Assembly (NCBI GenBank): GCA_051883695.1
Contig: JBJEUF010000063.1
Coordinates: 1-16,534, forward strand
Direction: 5' to 3'
DNA: 16,534 bases
DNA from: UBA11524 sp051883695
GTDB taxonomy: Bacteria > Bacillota > Clostridia > Christensenellales > Aristaeellaceae
Shown: piece by piece, positions 1 to 7,639 of the stretch
Numbering within the stretch: the first letter of the stretch is position 1
How the letters are laid out: each line of letters starts with the position of its first letter
Made by a program: the position numbers and the translations under genes
Notes under the pieces: generated by a model
Databases searched by the model: none
What the model was told of the DNA's origin: nothing
The model's input: only the letters and a program-made list of their open reading frames with translations

Positions 1-59
1 ATTTTCTGAGCTCCATGGAAGCCAGCGGCACCGGCGAGAGCTTCATCGCGGGCATTCTC

Positions 60-88
60 TTGACCGATCCATGCTTGGATGATATAAT
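60..88 (+). promoter_or_regulatory. Sigma-A-type promoter of the acetyltransferase gene
   Basis: A TTGACC -35 box (60-65) and a perfect TATAAT -10 box (83-88) are separated by exactly 17 bases. The gene start at 151 follows after an A+T-rich leader. The spacer contains a perfect inverted repeat, ATCCA (67-71), TGCT, TGGAT (76-80), which could be an operator. This is the best housekeeping promoter in the window, and it lies at the point where composition changes from G+C-rich to A+T-richer. Confidence 0.75.
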
Positions 89-150
89 TCTGATTTGTAG
101 GGTAAGCATATTACTCTATATATCGAAATTTGCAGAGGTGTGAAGTTGTT

Positions 151-705
151 ATGATCGAAACAGAACGCTTACTTCTGCGCCCCTTTATAGAAAGGGACGC
201 GGCTGATGTATTAGAGTATTTGAGAGAACCAGCAGTAAATTGCTTTGCCAGTATGAAGCTGAATTCCCTTGAGGAAGCAAAAGAAGAAATGAAGAAGCGC
301 GCTGGTGAAACTGAATACTATTTTGCCATTGTTTTGAAAGAAACAGGCAAGGTAATCGGTGAGATAGACGCCTATCCAGAACGAGGAGAGCCTCACGATA
401 CAAGTTCGCCATTTGACACATTCAGCCCATGCTGGATGCTTAATGAAGATCATCAGGGAAAAGGCTACGCGTATGAAGCAGCTCATGCTTTCTTTGACTA
501 TCTCTTTCTCAAGAAAGGCGCAAGACGTATCTACGCATATACCGAGGATTATAATTTATCAAGCCAGCACCTTTGCGAAAAACTTGGTATGCGCCGGGAA
601 GGACTATTTATGGAGTTTGTCTCCTTTGTCAATAACCCGGATGGTTCCCCACGCTATGAAAACACTGTGCAGTATGCCATTCTGAAAAAAGAATGGCTTC
701 GATGA
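151..705 (+). CDS. GNAT family N-acetyltransferase (RimJ/RimL type)
   Basis: This is a predicted cytoplasmic enzyme of 184 residues that transfers an acetyl group from acetyl-CoA to an amine; the substrate cannot be assigned. It opens with the ETERLLLRPF signature common in RimJ/RimL-type members. The acetyl-CoA pyrophosphate-binding motif (Q/R-x-x-G-x-G/A) is seen as Q102-G-K-G105-Y-A107, followed by an amphipathic helix. The late SQHLCEKLGMRREG stretch is the usual 'N-x-x-S-x-x-x-x-E-K-x-G-F/M' element. The ATG at 151 is preferred because AGAGGTG (134-140) sits about 10 bases upstream; an in-frame TTG at 130 overlaps that site. The gene has its own promoter and terminator, and is clearly A+T-richer than everything downstream, which suggests horizontal acquisition. 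It has no evident link to the sugar locus. Confidence 0.85.
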   Translation: MIETERLLLRPFIERDAADVLEYLREPAVNCFASMKLNSLEEAKEEMKKRAGETEYYFAIVLKETGKVIGEIDAYPERGEPHDTSSPFDTFSPCWMLNEDHQGKGYAYEAAHAFFDYLFLKKGARRIYAYTEDYNLSSQHLCEKLGMRREGLFMEFVSFVNNPDGSPRYENTVQYAILKKEWLR

Positions 706-731
706 CTTCCAGTTCATTGAGCTCAATGCGT

Positions 732-758
732 GCGTCGTTCCTTTGGGACGGCGCTTTT
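732..758 (+). terminator. Rho-independent terminator after the acetyltransferase
   Basis: The left arm GCGTCGTTCC (732-741) and right arm GGGACGGCGC (745-754) form a 10-bp stem with two G-U pairs and a TTT loop. TTTT (755-758) follows at once. The hairpin ends the acetyltransferase transcript 27 bases past its stop codon. Confidence 0.65.
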
Positions 759-784
759 CATATTCCCCCGAATGGAGGTGTTAC

Positions 785-1340
785 ATGAACGACTGGTTTG
801 AGTGGAACGGCGTGCGTTGCACACAGTATGGCATCCATGTGCTGGAACAACCGCCTGTGACGATCCCGTCTGAGAGAGTTACCTTCACCGATGTGCCCGG
901 CAGAAGCGGCACACTGACTCAACTGGAAGGTGACGGTGTTTACGATGATATGGTACTCACAGAAACCTGCCTGATTGCTGATCCGTCCCGAATCCAGGAG
1001 ATCGCCGCATGGCTCAGAGGCAGCGGCATCGTCACCTTCGCCAACCGGCAGGGCGGATTTTATCATGCCCGGGTGGTCCACCAGATACCCTTTGAAAAGA
1101 TTCTGCGTGGGCATCCCAACCGCAGCTTTGCGGTGAACTTTCGCTGCAAGCTGTTTCTATCTGGACGATTCACCGACCTACACGCTGACCAAAATGACCT
1201 TCCTGACCAATCCGGGGACTGTGCGCGCCGAGCCGGTCATCATCGTGTACGGCAGCGGCGACATCACCCTCATGGTGGGCATGACCATCGTGGCGCTGAC
1301 CGGGGTGAACGGGAGCATCATGATGGATACCCCGCGCATG
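785..1340 (+). pseudogene. Phage distal tail (Dit) protein remnant, frameshifted and truncated
   Basis: The reading frame starts at the ATG at 785, behind a GGAGG. It encodes a recognisable siphovirus Dit/phage-tail family N-terminus: opening MNDWFEWNGV, then GIHVLEQPP, ERVTFTDVPGRSGTL and IPFEKILRGHPNRSFAVNFRC. At about 1151-1160 the coding frame moves by one base. Frame 3 then continues as YLDDSPTYTLTKMTFLTNPG, EPVIIVYGSGDITLMVG and GVNGSIMMDTP, which is the normal Dit continuation. Adding one T near 1154-1156 would give a smooth KLFFYLDD join. Similarity stops at about 1335-1340, roughly residue 185. The usual C-terminal segment is missing and is replaced by unrelated coding sequence. Dit normally joins the tail tube to the baseplate. 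Here it is a single orphan gene with no tail neighbours, so a prophage relic is the best reading. Confidence 0.75.
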
Positions 1341-1653
1341 GAAGAAATACCAGCGGTATCACAATGCGTGGAGCAAACTCTCTGGCAGCAAGGCCAGTGC
1401 CTATGAGCGGGAGCATGAGTTCGAGCTGCACAAGTATCGGCAAGCGGATGAAACGCTGAACCGCTGGGAGGCTGACGGAGAACGATTGGACTACAAGGGC
1501 TGGCAGACAGTTATGAAGCATCTCAACAAGGAGCGGTTTATGCTTGACTACGAGTTTCGCGGACAGGAAGAGAATATCCGCAAGCTGGAAGTTGTCAAGA
1601 GGGGGTTCATCCGCGAGAGAAAGAGGCAGCAGGCTGAAAGAGACGATAGATAA
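1330..1653 (+). pseudogene. Relaxase C-terminal remnant (conjugative or mobilisable element)
   Basis: Frame 1 is open from 1324 to a TAA at 1651-1653 and reads as a charged helical tail, with WKKYQRYHNAW, AYEREHEFELHKYRQA, LDYKGWQTVMKHLNKE, NIRKLEVVKRG and a final RKRQQAERDDR. The spacing pattern (Y-x-x-Y, then YxxEHExEL, then a long helix, then L-x-V-K) matches, from memory, the C-terminal end of MobA/VirD2-like relaxases of Bacillota conjugative elements. No start codon, ribosome binding site or catalytic N-terminal domain is present. The frame joins the Dit remnant directly at about 1335-1340. It is therefore probably a non-functional rearrangement product. The family call is moderate; the open frame itself is clear. 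Confidence 0.5.
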
Positions 1654-1953
1654 TTCCTGAGTGAAAGCTCTATCCCTGAAGATGCTGATGAAACATGATA
1701 GGCGTGCAGTGCTTTTTCCTAAATTCTCCATCGGTGAGCAGCGTTTGCCTTGCTCGTTCCGATGCATTTTCCCCTATGTATCATTAACCAGAAGCAGGAA
1801 TTGATGCGTGAAGGTCGAATATGGGATTGCGCTCCCGGAAACCGGCTGCCTCCCATCCAGTTCTCCTTTACTTGGGAGAGCGGAGGCTGTCCCCTGCCCG
1901 GTCTGCACAACCCAAGGACACATCGTGATATATGTTGAAAGGATGACACCCCC
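1654..1953 (+). other. Gene-free stretch with a potentially structured leader upstream of GH51
   Basis: No frame in these 300 bases has a plausible start, ribosome binding site and family similarity. A very weak promoter-like pair is TTGCTC (1750-1755) and TATGTA (1775-1780), with a 19-base spacer. Three nested inverted repeats could fold the RNA: ACCGG (1841-1845) with CCGGT (1898-1902), GCCTCC (1848-1853) with GGAGGC (1882-1887), and TCTCC (1862-1866) with GGAGA (1875-1879). A competing pairing is ATGGGA (1821-1826) with TCCCAT (1851-1856). The stretch ends with an AAAGGATG ribosome binding site (1938-1945) for the gene at 1954. Confidence 0.4.
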
Positions 1954-3930
1954 ATGCAACTACACCTTACCAATGAAAAAGGCGTCCCGATTCAGCCCGG
2001 AATGATTGGCTTGTTCTTCGAGGACATCAACTACGCGGCGGACGGCGGTTTGTACGCCGAAATGATAGAGAACCGCTCGTTTGAATTCCTTGATTGCAGC
2101 GGAACCGTGGGCGATTACTATACCGTCCACGACTGCGGCTATGGCTGGTATCCCACCACGGTCTGCGGCGAAGGAAATATGGCCTATGTCATGGGCAGTC
2201 CGGTCAACCGGGCAAATCCGCACTACCTGCGCTTTACGGCTACGCAGGCGGGACAAGGCTTCTGGAATCAGGCCTACAGCGGTATTCATCTGGAGAAGGG
2301 AATGACGTACCACGTCTCCTTCTATGCCCGGATGGTGCGCTGTCAGGGTGATCTGACGGTTTCCGTGGAGAAGGAACAGCAGGTCTTTGCGCAGGGCAGG
2401 GTGGCATGCGTCCACGCGCCGGAAAAGACATGGCAGAAATGGGTTCGGTACGAGCTCACCCTGGAAGCAAGGGAAACCGTGTCCGGCGCCCGGTTCGTGA
2501 TGACGCTGGATCAGCCTGGCGTGGTGGAGTTCGACTTCATCTCCATGATGCCTGCGGATGCCGTGGCAGGTGTTTTCCGCAGGGATCTGTTTGAGCTGCT
2601 CAAGGGACTGCATCCTGGCTTCCTGCGCTTTCCGGGTGGCTGCATCATTGAGGGCAATACGCTGGAGAACCGTTACCGCTGGAAGGAGAGCGTGGGTGTG
2701 CCGGAAGGCCGCAGGAGCAACTTCAACCGCTGGGCCGTTCACGGCACGAACGAGGAGAATGGCTGGCACACCCGGTATGCACATTACAACCAGACGCTGG
2801 GCATCGGCTTCTATGAGTACTTCCTGCTGTGCGAAATGATCGGTGCCAGGCCGCTGCCGGTGGTCAATGTAGGTCTTGCCTGCCAGTACCAGTCCTATGA
2901 GCTGGTGGAGATGGACGGTCCGGCATTTGCCGAGTTCATCCAGGACGCGCTGGATCTCATCGAGTTCGCCAACGGCCCGGCGAACAGCCGCTGGGGCGGC
3001 GTGCGTGCGCAGATGGGCCATCCTGCGCCCTTTGGGCTGACCATGATGGGCATCGGCAATGAGCAGTGGCAGACGGACAAGGTGGACTTTTTTGCCCGGT
3101 ACACGGCCTTCGAGCAGGCCATTCACGCGGTCTATCCGGAGATGAAGCTCATCGGCTCCGCGGGTCCGGACATTACCTCCGAGCGCTATCAGGCCGCATG
3201 GAACTTCTACAAGTGGGAATGCCCAAAGAAGGAGGGCTTCTGCTACGCCGTGGATGAGCATTACTACGTGAAGCCCGACTGGTTCTATGACCATGTCCAC
3301 TTTTACGATGCTTATCCCCGCACCGTGAAGGTGTTCTCCGGCGAGTACGCCGCGCATCCCGTCAGCGGCATGAACCTGCCCGAGGCCAACAATCTGGAGG
3401 GCGCCCTGGCGGAGGCGGCGTTCCTGACCGGCGTGGAGCGCAATGCGGACGTGGTGGTGCTGGCCTCCTACGCGCCACTGTTCGCCCGCATCGGCTATGC
3501 CCAGTGGTCGCCGGACATGATCTGGTTCGACGAGGAGAAGGCCTACGGCACCCCCAGCTACTATGTGCAGAAAATGTACGGCGAGAACATGGGCACGGTG
3601 ACCCTTCCCATGCACGGGCAGGACAGGGCGCTGGAGCAGGCTCACCTGTATGTGAATGCCAGCCTCGATGAGCGTACGGACGAAATCATCATCAAGTGCG
3701 TCAATCACAGCGATGCGGATCAGAAAATCGAGCTGGTACCCCCCACCCAGTGGCAGATGGCGGACATCATGACGCTGCAGACCCTTGCCTGTGCAGATGG
3801 GCTGGACAGCTTCAACTCCCCCGTCGCGCCGGACAAGGTCAGCCCCCGCACGGACACCATCGCCTACGCGGGCAATCTGCCGGTGCCCGCGAACAGCTTT
3901 GTGGTGGCGCGCGTGAAGCGGTGCTGCTGA
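1954..3930 (+). CDS. GH51-type alpha-L-arabinofuranosidase, cytoplasmic
   Basis: This 658-residue protein is predicted to release terminal non-reducing alpha-L-arabinofuranose by a retaining mechanism. It opens with a domain typical of longer GH51 members (MIGLFFEDINYAADGGLYAEMIENRSFE), followed by a carbohydrate-binding-like beta region to about residue 185. The TIM-barrel domain then carries the GH51 landmark R225-FPGG. The acid/base glutamate is E370 in MGIGNEQW, and the nucleophile is E464 in FSGEYAAH. A beta-rich C-terminal domain follows from about 500. There is no signal peptide, so it acts on imported oligosaccharide. The ATG at 1954 lies about 9 bases after AAAGGATG. It is a single-gene unit closed by the terminator at 3965-4005. 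Its nearness to the uronate-processing operon suggests a shared substrate, but this is inference. Confidence 0.87.
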   Translation: MQLHLTNEKGVPIQPGMIGLFFEDINYAADGGLYAEMIENRSFEFLDCSGTVGDYYTVHDCGYGWYPTTVCGEGNMAYVMGSPVNRANPHYLRFTATQAGQGFWNQAYSGIHLEKGMTYHVSFYARMVRCQGDLTVSVEKEQQVFAQGRVACVHAPEKTWQKWVRYELTLEARETVSGARFVMTLDQPGVVEFDFISMMPADAVAGVFRRDLFELLKGLHPGFLRFPGGCIIEGNTLENRYRWKESVGVPEGRRSNFNRWAVHGTNEENGWHTRYAHYNQTLGIGFYEYFLLCEMIGARPLPVVNVGLACQYQSYELVEMDGPAFAEFIQDALDLIEFANGPANSRWGGVRAQMGHPAPFGLTMMGIGNEQWQTDKVDFFARYTAFEQAIHAVYPEMKLIGSAGPDITSERYQAAWNFYKWECPKKEGFCYAVDEHYYVKPDWFYDHVHFYDAYPRTVKVFSGEYAAHPVSGMNLPEANNLEGALAEAAFLTGVERNADVVVLASYAPLFARIGYAQWSPDMIWFDEEKAYGTPSYYVQKMYGENMGTVTLPMHGQDRALEQAHLYVNASLDERTDEIIIKCVNHSDADQKIELVPPTQWQMADIMTLQTLACADGLDSFNSPVAPDKVSPRTDTIAYAGNLPVPANSFVVARVKRCC

Positions 3931-3964
3931 CCCGGACGCACACAGGAAAAATCAACCGCATTCC

Positions 3965-4005
3965 AGCTCCCCGCGGCATCCCCCCTCCGCCGCGGGGAGC
4001 TTTTT
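3965..4005 (+). terminator. Rho-independent terminator after GH51
   Basis: AGCTCCCCGCGG (3965-3976) pairs perfectly with CCGCGGGGAGCT (3990-4001) across a 13-base loop, and a run of five T (4001-4005) follows. This is a strong terminator 34 bases past the GH51 stop codon. It makes the importer genes a separate transcription unit. Confidence 0.9.
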
Positions 4006-4080
4006 GCTGTGCGGCTGGGACAAAATCTGCTCGTTCGCGGCAAAAGTCCGTGTTTTATTTCCATGAATCCGTTATTCTGC

Positions 4081-4137
4081 CAATTTCGTTTTGAAACAGA
4101 TTCCTATACAATGAAAGCAGATGGCACGCGATGCCAA
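4081..4137 (+). promoter_or_regulatory. Putative activator-dependent promoter and operator of the importer operon
   Basis: A good -10 region, TATACAAT (4105-4112), has no good -35 box 16-18 bases upstream. In that place lies AATTT (4082-4086), then TTTTGAAACAG (4089-4099), a motif that recurs upstream of the kinase gene. Downstream of the -10 is an inverted repeat, TGGCA (4122-4126), CGCGA, TGCCA (4132-4136). A weak -35 suits control by the AraC-type regulator encoded at 11214. The transcription start and binding sites are inferred, not shown. Confidence 0.4.
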
Positions 4138-4158
4138 ATAGAAATGGAGGTATCATCC

Positions 4159-5703
4159 ATGAAACGTCTGCTTTCCCTTCTGCTGGTTCTGGCCATGGTC
4201 GCGGCACTGCCGGTGATTAGCGTGGCTGAAGAGAGCGAGAGCATCTATCCGCTGGATACCGATGTGACGCTCCGTTACTGGTCTACCTGCAATAAGCCCT
4301 ACACCCGTTATACCAGCTACAAGGAGTCCCCCTTCCATGTGAAGCTGTCCGAGAACACCGGCGTGAACATTGAATGGGAGTTCCCGACCTCAGGCGTGGA
4401 CGATGCTACCGCGTACAACCTGATGATGACCGACTACGAGAACTACCCCGACATCATTTTCTACAGCTTCTCCAATCCTCAGGAGCTGATTGATGACGGC
4501 ATCCTGGTCAACCTGGATGACTACATCGAATACGCGCCCAACCTGAAGAAGTACCTGGAGGAGAATCCGCTGGTGGACAAGGCCGTCCGCACCGACGAGG
4601 GCGCGCTGTACATGTTCCCCTGGGTTCGCGGCGATGCCTGGCTGGCAACCTTCCGCGGCATGGCGGTGCGCGGCGACTGGCTGGAGGAGCTGGGTCTGGC
4701 GGTTCCGGAAACCCTGGACGAGCTGGACGCGGTCGCTCACGCCTTCAAGGAGCACTACGGCGCTTACTTCTCCACCAACAACGACTGGCTCTACGACAGC
4801 GGCATCAGCACTGCCTTCAATACCTGGGAAGAGTTCTATGTGGATGACGACCAGAAGGTTCAGTATGGTCCTGCCAACGAGGGTTGGCGTGAGTACCTTG
4901 TCTTCATGAAGTACTGGTATGACGAGGGCTTGATCGACCCCGACTTCGCCTCCGTTGATTCCACCATCCTCAAGACCAAGGTGCTCAACAATGAGGTTGG
5001 CGTTTCCTACACCACTGGCGGCACCGTGAACACCTGGGTCAAGGAGCTGGAAGCCCTGGGCTCCCCCGCTGTGTGGACACCCATCCTGAACCCCGTCAAG
5101 AACAAGGGTGACATCACTCCCTTCTCTCAGGTTGATCCCCTGACCACCGGCGGCGGCGCTGCTGTCACCACCACCTGCAAGGATATCGAGACTGCTATCC
5201 GTTTCCTGGACTATGCCTACAGCGAAGAGGGCGCCATGTACTACAACTTCGGCACCCTGGGCGAAACCTACACCATCGACGAGAACGGCGTCCTGTCCTA
5301 CACTGACCTGATCATGAAGGATCCTGATGGCGTGAACAATGCCATCGATAAGTACTGCGGTACCCAGTGGGCCACCGCGAGCATCCAGGACAAGCGCATG
5401 TACGTGCAGAAGAACGCGCCCATCGTCGTGGAATGCATCGACACCTGGAACACCAACACCACCGCTTCCCAGCACAAGTTCAGCGGCGTATCCGCCACGG
5501 TGGAGGAAGCCAACGAGCTGGCGCCCATGGAGACTGCGCTGAAGGACTATATGCAGGAAATGAAGCTGAAGGCGATTTTGGGGCAGATCGACTTTGCGGA
5601 TGACGCTGTGTGGGCGAACTACCTCAAGCAGCTCGATCGTCTCGGTTTGGACCGCATCCTGGAAATCAAGCAGGCGCAGTTGGACCGCAAGAACGCGCGC
5701 TAA
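4159..5703 (+). CDS. Extracellular solute-binding protein of sugar ABC importer (LplA/YtcQ-like)
   Basis: This 514-residue substrate-binding component captures an oligosaccharide outside the membrane for the two permeases encoded next. The start is the ATG at 4159 because GGAGG (4146-4150) precedes it; an in-frame ATG at 4144 overlaps that site. Residues 1-23 form a signal peptide with K2-R3, a leucine/valine core, and a signal-peptidase-I-like SVA site before E24. Unusually for a Gram-positive binding protein there is no lipobox cysteine; the first Cys is residue 44. The mature part has features of family 1 binding proteins (YPDIIFYSF, LVNLDDYIEYAPNLKKYLEENP, EEGAMYYNFG). The ligand cannot be read from the sequence. 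It is the first gene of its operon, and a hairpin follows it at 5726-5766. It is intact. Confidence 0.85.
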   Translation: MKRLLSLLLVLAMVAALPVISVAEESESIYPLDTDVTLRYWSTCNKPYTRYTSYKESPFHVKLSENTGVNIEWEFPTSGVDDATAYNLMMTDYENYPDIIFYSFSNPQELIDDGILVNLDDYIEYAPNLKKYLEENPLVDKAVRTDEGALYMFPWVRGDAWLATFRGMAVRGDWLEELGLAVPETLDELDAVAHAFKEHYGAYFSTNNDWLYDSGISTAFNTWEEFYVDDDQKVQYGPANEGWREYLVFMKYWYDEGLIDPDFASVDSTILKTKVLNNEVGVSYTTGGTVNTWVKELEALGSPAVWTPILNPVKNKGDITPFSQVDPLTTGGGAAVTTTCKDIETAIRFLDYAYSEEGAMYYNFGTLGETYTIDENGVLSYTDLIMKDPDGVNNAIDKYCGTQWATASIQDKRMYVQKNAPIVVECIDTWNTNTTASQHKFSGVSATVEEANELAPMETALKDYMQEMKLKAILGQIDFADDAVWANYLKQLDRLGLDRILEIKQAQLDRKNAR

Positions 5704-5725
5704 GCTGGCATAACCGGTAAATACT

Positions 5726-5766
5726 GGCGGGATGAATTGTGCCGGATGGACATTCATCCCGCCTTT
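5726..5766 (+). promoter_or_regulatory. Intercistronic hairpin between binding protein and permease genes
   Basis: GGCGGGATGAAT (5726-5737) pairs perfectly with ATTCATCCCGCC (5752-5763), leaving a 14-base loop, and only TTT follows. It is too poor in T to be a complete terminator. Its position suggests partial termination or 3'-end protection that keeps binding-protein mRNA more abundant than permease mRNA, as known in several ABC importer operons. Confidence 0.65.
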
Positions 5767-5790
5767 GTCCAATGAAAAAGGAGGCATTCG

Positions 5791-6729
5791 ATGCAGCGGA
5801 CGATCACAAGCAGAAAACCCACCTTCATGGAATCGCTGTCCAGAGATATGCGGAAGAACAAATGGAAGTATATTCTGCTGCTTCCTGTGGTCATTTACCT
5901 TCTCATCTTCTGCTACAAGCCGATGTACGGCGTAATCATTGCCTTTAAGAATTACCGTCCCAACAAGGGCATCACGGGCAGCGAATGGGTCGGCTTCAAG
6001 CATTTTGTCACCCTGTTTACCAGCCGAGACTTCCCCCGCATTCTGAAAAATACCTTTACCATCAGCAGCCTGACCATTCTGTTTGGCTTCCCGGCCCCCA
6101 TCCTGCTGGCCCTGCTGCTCAACGAGGTGCACTGCGAGCCCTTCAAGCGCACTGTGCAGACAGTCACCTATCTGCCCCATTTCATTGCAACGGTGATCAT
6201 CTGCGGCCTGATCAAGTCCTTCTGCCTGTCGGATGGTCTGTTCAATTCCATCATCATGATGTTTGGCGGAAAAGCAGAGCCGTTGTTACAGCAATCGAAG
6301 TACTTCTATCCCATCTATGTTCTGTCGGATATCTGGCAGCAGGTGGGCTGGAACTCCATCATTTACCTTGCTGCGATTGCGGGTGTGGATCAGGAGCAGT
6401 ATGAGGCTGCCCGTATCGACGGCGCAGGCCGCCTGGCACAGATGCGCTATATCACGCTTCCTGGCATCAAGACCACCATCATGGTGATGTTCATCCTGCG
6501 TATGGGCGGCATCCTGAACGTGGGCTACGAGAAGATTCTGCTGCTGTACAACCCGGCGACCTACGAAGTGGCGGATGTCATTTCCACCTACACCTACCGC
6601 GTTGGCCTGCAGGGTGGCCAGTGGAGCTTCTCCACAGCGGTGGGCCTGTTCAACTCCGTGGTCAATATCGTATTCCTGGTCATCACCAATGCCATCAGTA
6701 AAAAGTGCAGCGGCAACGCACTGTATTGA
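5791..6729 (+). CDS. ABC sugar transporter permease 1 (LplB family)
   Basis: This 312-residue inner-membrane subunit forms half of the transport channel. Hydrophobic segments begin at KYILLLPVVIYLLIFCY and continue through about six helices. The cytoplasmic loop that docks on the ATPase shows the EAA motif: E205-A206-A207, then D210-G211-A-G and YITLPGI. The opening 'LLLPVVIYLLIFCYKPMYGVIIAFKNYRP' region, here starting near residue 29, is characteristic of the LplB branch. The ribosome binding site AAGGAGG (5778-5784) is 6 bases before the ATG. Fifteen bases separate the stop from the next permease. No ATPase gene is in the window; this transporter class often uses a shared MsmX-type ATPase encoded elsewhere, which is general knowledge and not visible here. 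Confidence 0.9.
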   Translation: MQRTITSRKPTFMESLSRDMRKNKWKYILLLPVVIYLLIFCYKPMYGVIIAFKNYRPNKGITGSEWVGFKHFVTLFTSRDFPRILKNTFTISSLTILFGFPAPILLALLLNEVHCEPFKRTVQTVTYLPHFIATVIICGLIKSFCLSDGLFNSIIMMFGGKAEPLLQQSKYFYPIYVLSDIWQQVGWNSIIYLAAIAGVDQEQYEAARIDGAGRLAQMRYITLPGIKTTIMVMFILRMGGILNVGYEKILLLYNPATYEVADVISTYTYRVGLQGGQWSFSTAVGLFNSVVNIVFLVITNAISKKCSGNALY

Positions 6730-6744
6730 TAGGGGGCATCGCAC

Positions 6745-7627
6745 ATGAAAATTAAGAAAACAAAAGGCGACATTGTATTTGATGTGCTCAATACGATTTT
6801 CATGCTTTTCATGATTATCGTAACCCTCTATCCGATGTACTATGTGGTCATTGCTTCCGTCAGTGACAACACCCGCCTGCAGGCATTCAAGGGGATCATG
6901 CTGCTGCCGCAGGGGTTTACGCTGGGTGCGTATAAGCTCACATTCCAGCACCCGCTGATTCTATCCGGCTTTAAGAATATTCTGACGATTCTGGCGATCT
7001 ATCTGCCCCTGAGCCTGCTCATGACCGTGCTGTGCGCCAATTTCATGGCCGCGAAGGATGTCAAGTTCAAGAAACCGCTGGTGCTTTTCATCATGTTCAC
7101 CATGTATTTTTTCCGGCGGCCTGATTCCCACCTACCTGAACATTCGCGAGCTGCACCTGTACAACACACTCTGGGCGCTGATTATTCCGGGCTGCTTGTC
7201 GGTGTACAACGCCTTTATTGTCCGAACCGCTATTGAAAGCATTCCCGAAAGTCTGTACGAATCCGCTCATCTGGACGGCGCGGGCGAGCTTCGCATTCTG
7301 TTCAGCATCACCATTCCTCTGATCGTCCCGACCCTGGCTGTCGTGCTGCTGTACTACGGCGTGGGCAAGTGGAATGAATGGTTCAATCCGTCGATCTACA
7401 TCAAGGAGAACACAAAGCTGCCCATTCAGAACATTCTGCGTTCGATTCTGATTGAGAACTCCGACGTGCTCAATGCCAAGGAATATGGCGATGAGGTGGC
7501 CAACTCGTTCACCGAAACCATCAAGTACTCCGCCATCGTGGTATCCTCGCTGCCCATCCTCTGTATCTATCCACTTCTTCAGAAGCACTTCGCCAAGGGT
7601 GTGATGGTCGGCGCTGTCAAGGGTTGA
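6745..7627 (+). CDS. ABC sugar transporter permease 2 (YtcP/CUT1 family), interrupted by one-base frameshift
   Basis: This is the partner permease. Frame 1 runs from the ATG at 6745 (ribosome binding site AGGGGGC) through TM helix 1, then KKPLVLFIMFTMYF, and is then lost. Frame 2 resumes at once with SGGLIPTYLNIRELHLYNT and runs to the stop at 7627. The normal family motif is MYFSGGLIPTYL, so one extra T in the six-T run (7107-7112) explains the break. Correcting it gives a 293-residue protein, the usual length, with the EAA-like loop E172-S-A then DGAGE and a C-terminus ending KGVMVGAVKG. As printed, the gene makes only a 163-residue truncated product. Everything after the break is conserved and free of stops, which points to an assembly indel or a very recent mutation. 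Confidence 0.85.
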
Positions 7628-7639
7628 ATAACTGCTTGC

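Noticed and set aside
3..142. Possible C-terminal fragment of an upstream gene (frame 3, open from the window start)
   Set aside because: It has only 46 codons with no recognisable motif, and its second half runs through the A+T-rich promoter and leader of the acetyltransferase.
1160..1459. Frame 2 continuation of the Dit reading frame to 1459
   Set aside because: After about 1155 the frame 2 product is low-quality sequence, while frame 3 carries the family-like sequence, so frame 2 is an out-of-frame tail.
1960..3708. Long antisense open frame opposite GH51 (582 codons)
   Set aside because: It mirrors the G+C-rich codon use of the GH51 gene, has no recognisable family motifs and lies fully inside a convincing gene.
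4091..4110. TTGAAA with TATACA as a standard promoter
   Set aside because: The spacer is only 8 bases, far below the 16-18 needed. TTGAAA is instead treated as part of a possible activator site.
4009..4158. Upstream extension of the importer binding protein to an earlier start
   Set aside because: It would place coding sequence over the promoter region and before the signal peptide. GGAGG at 4146-4150 fixes the start at 4159.
4390..6180. Long antisense open frame opposite the binding protein and permease 1 (596 codons)
   Set aside because: It crosses two well-supported genes and the intercistronic hairpin, has a low-complexity Gly/Val/Asp make-up and no family signature.
7105..7116. Programmed ribosomal frameshifting in permease 2
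   Set aside because: This family has no known programmed shift, there is no clear downstream stimulator, and two other genes in the same operon cluster show unrelated single-base breaks.
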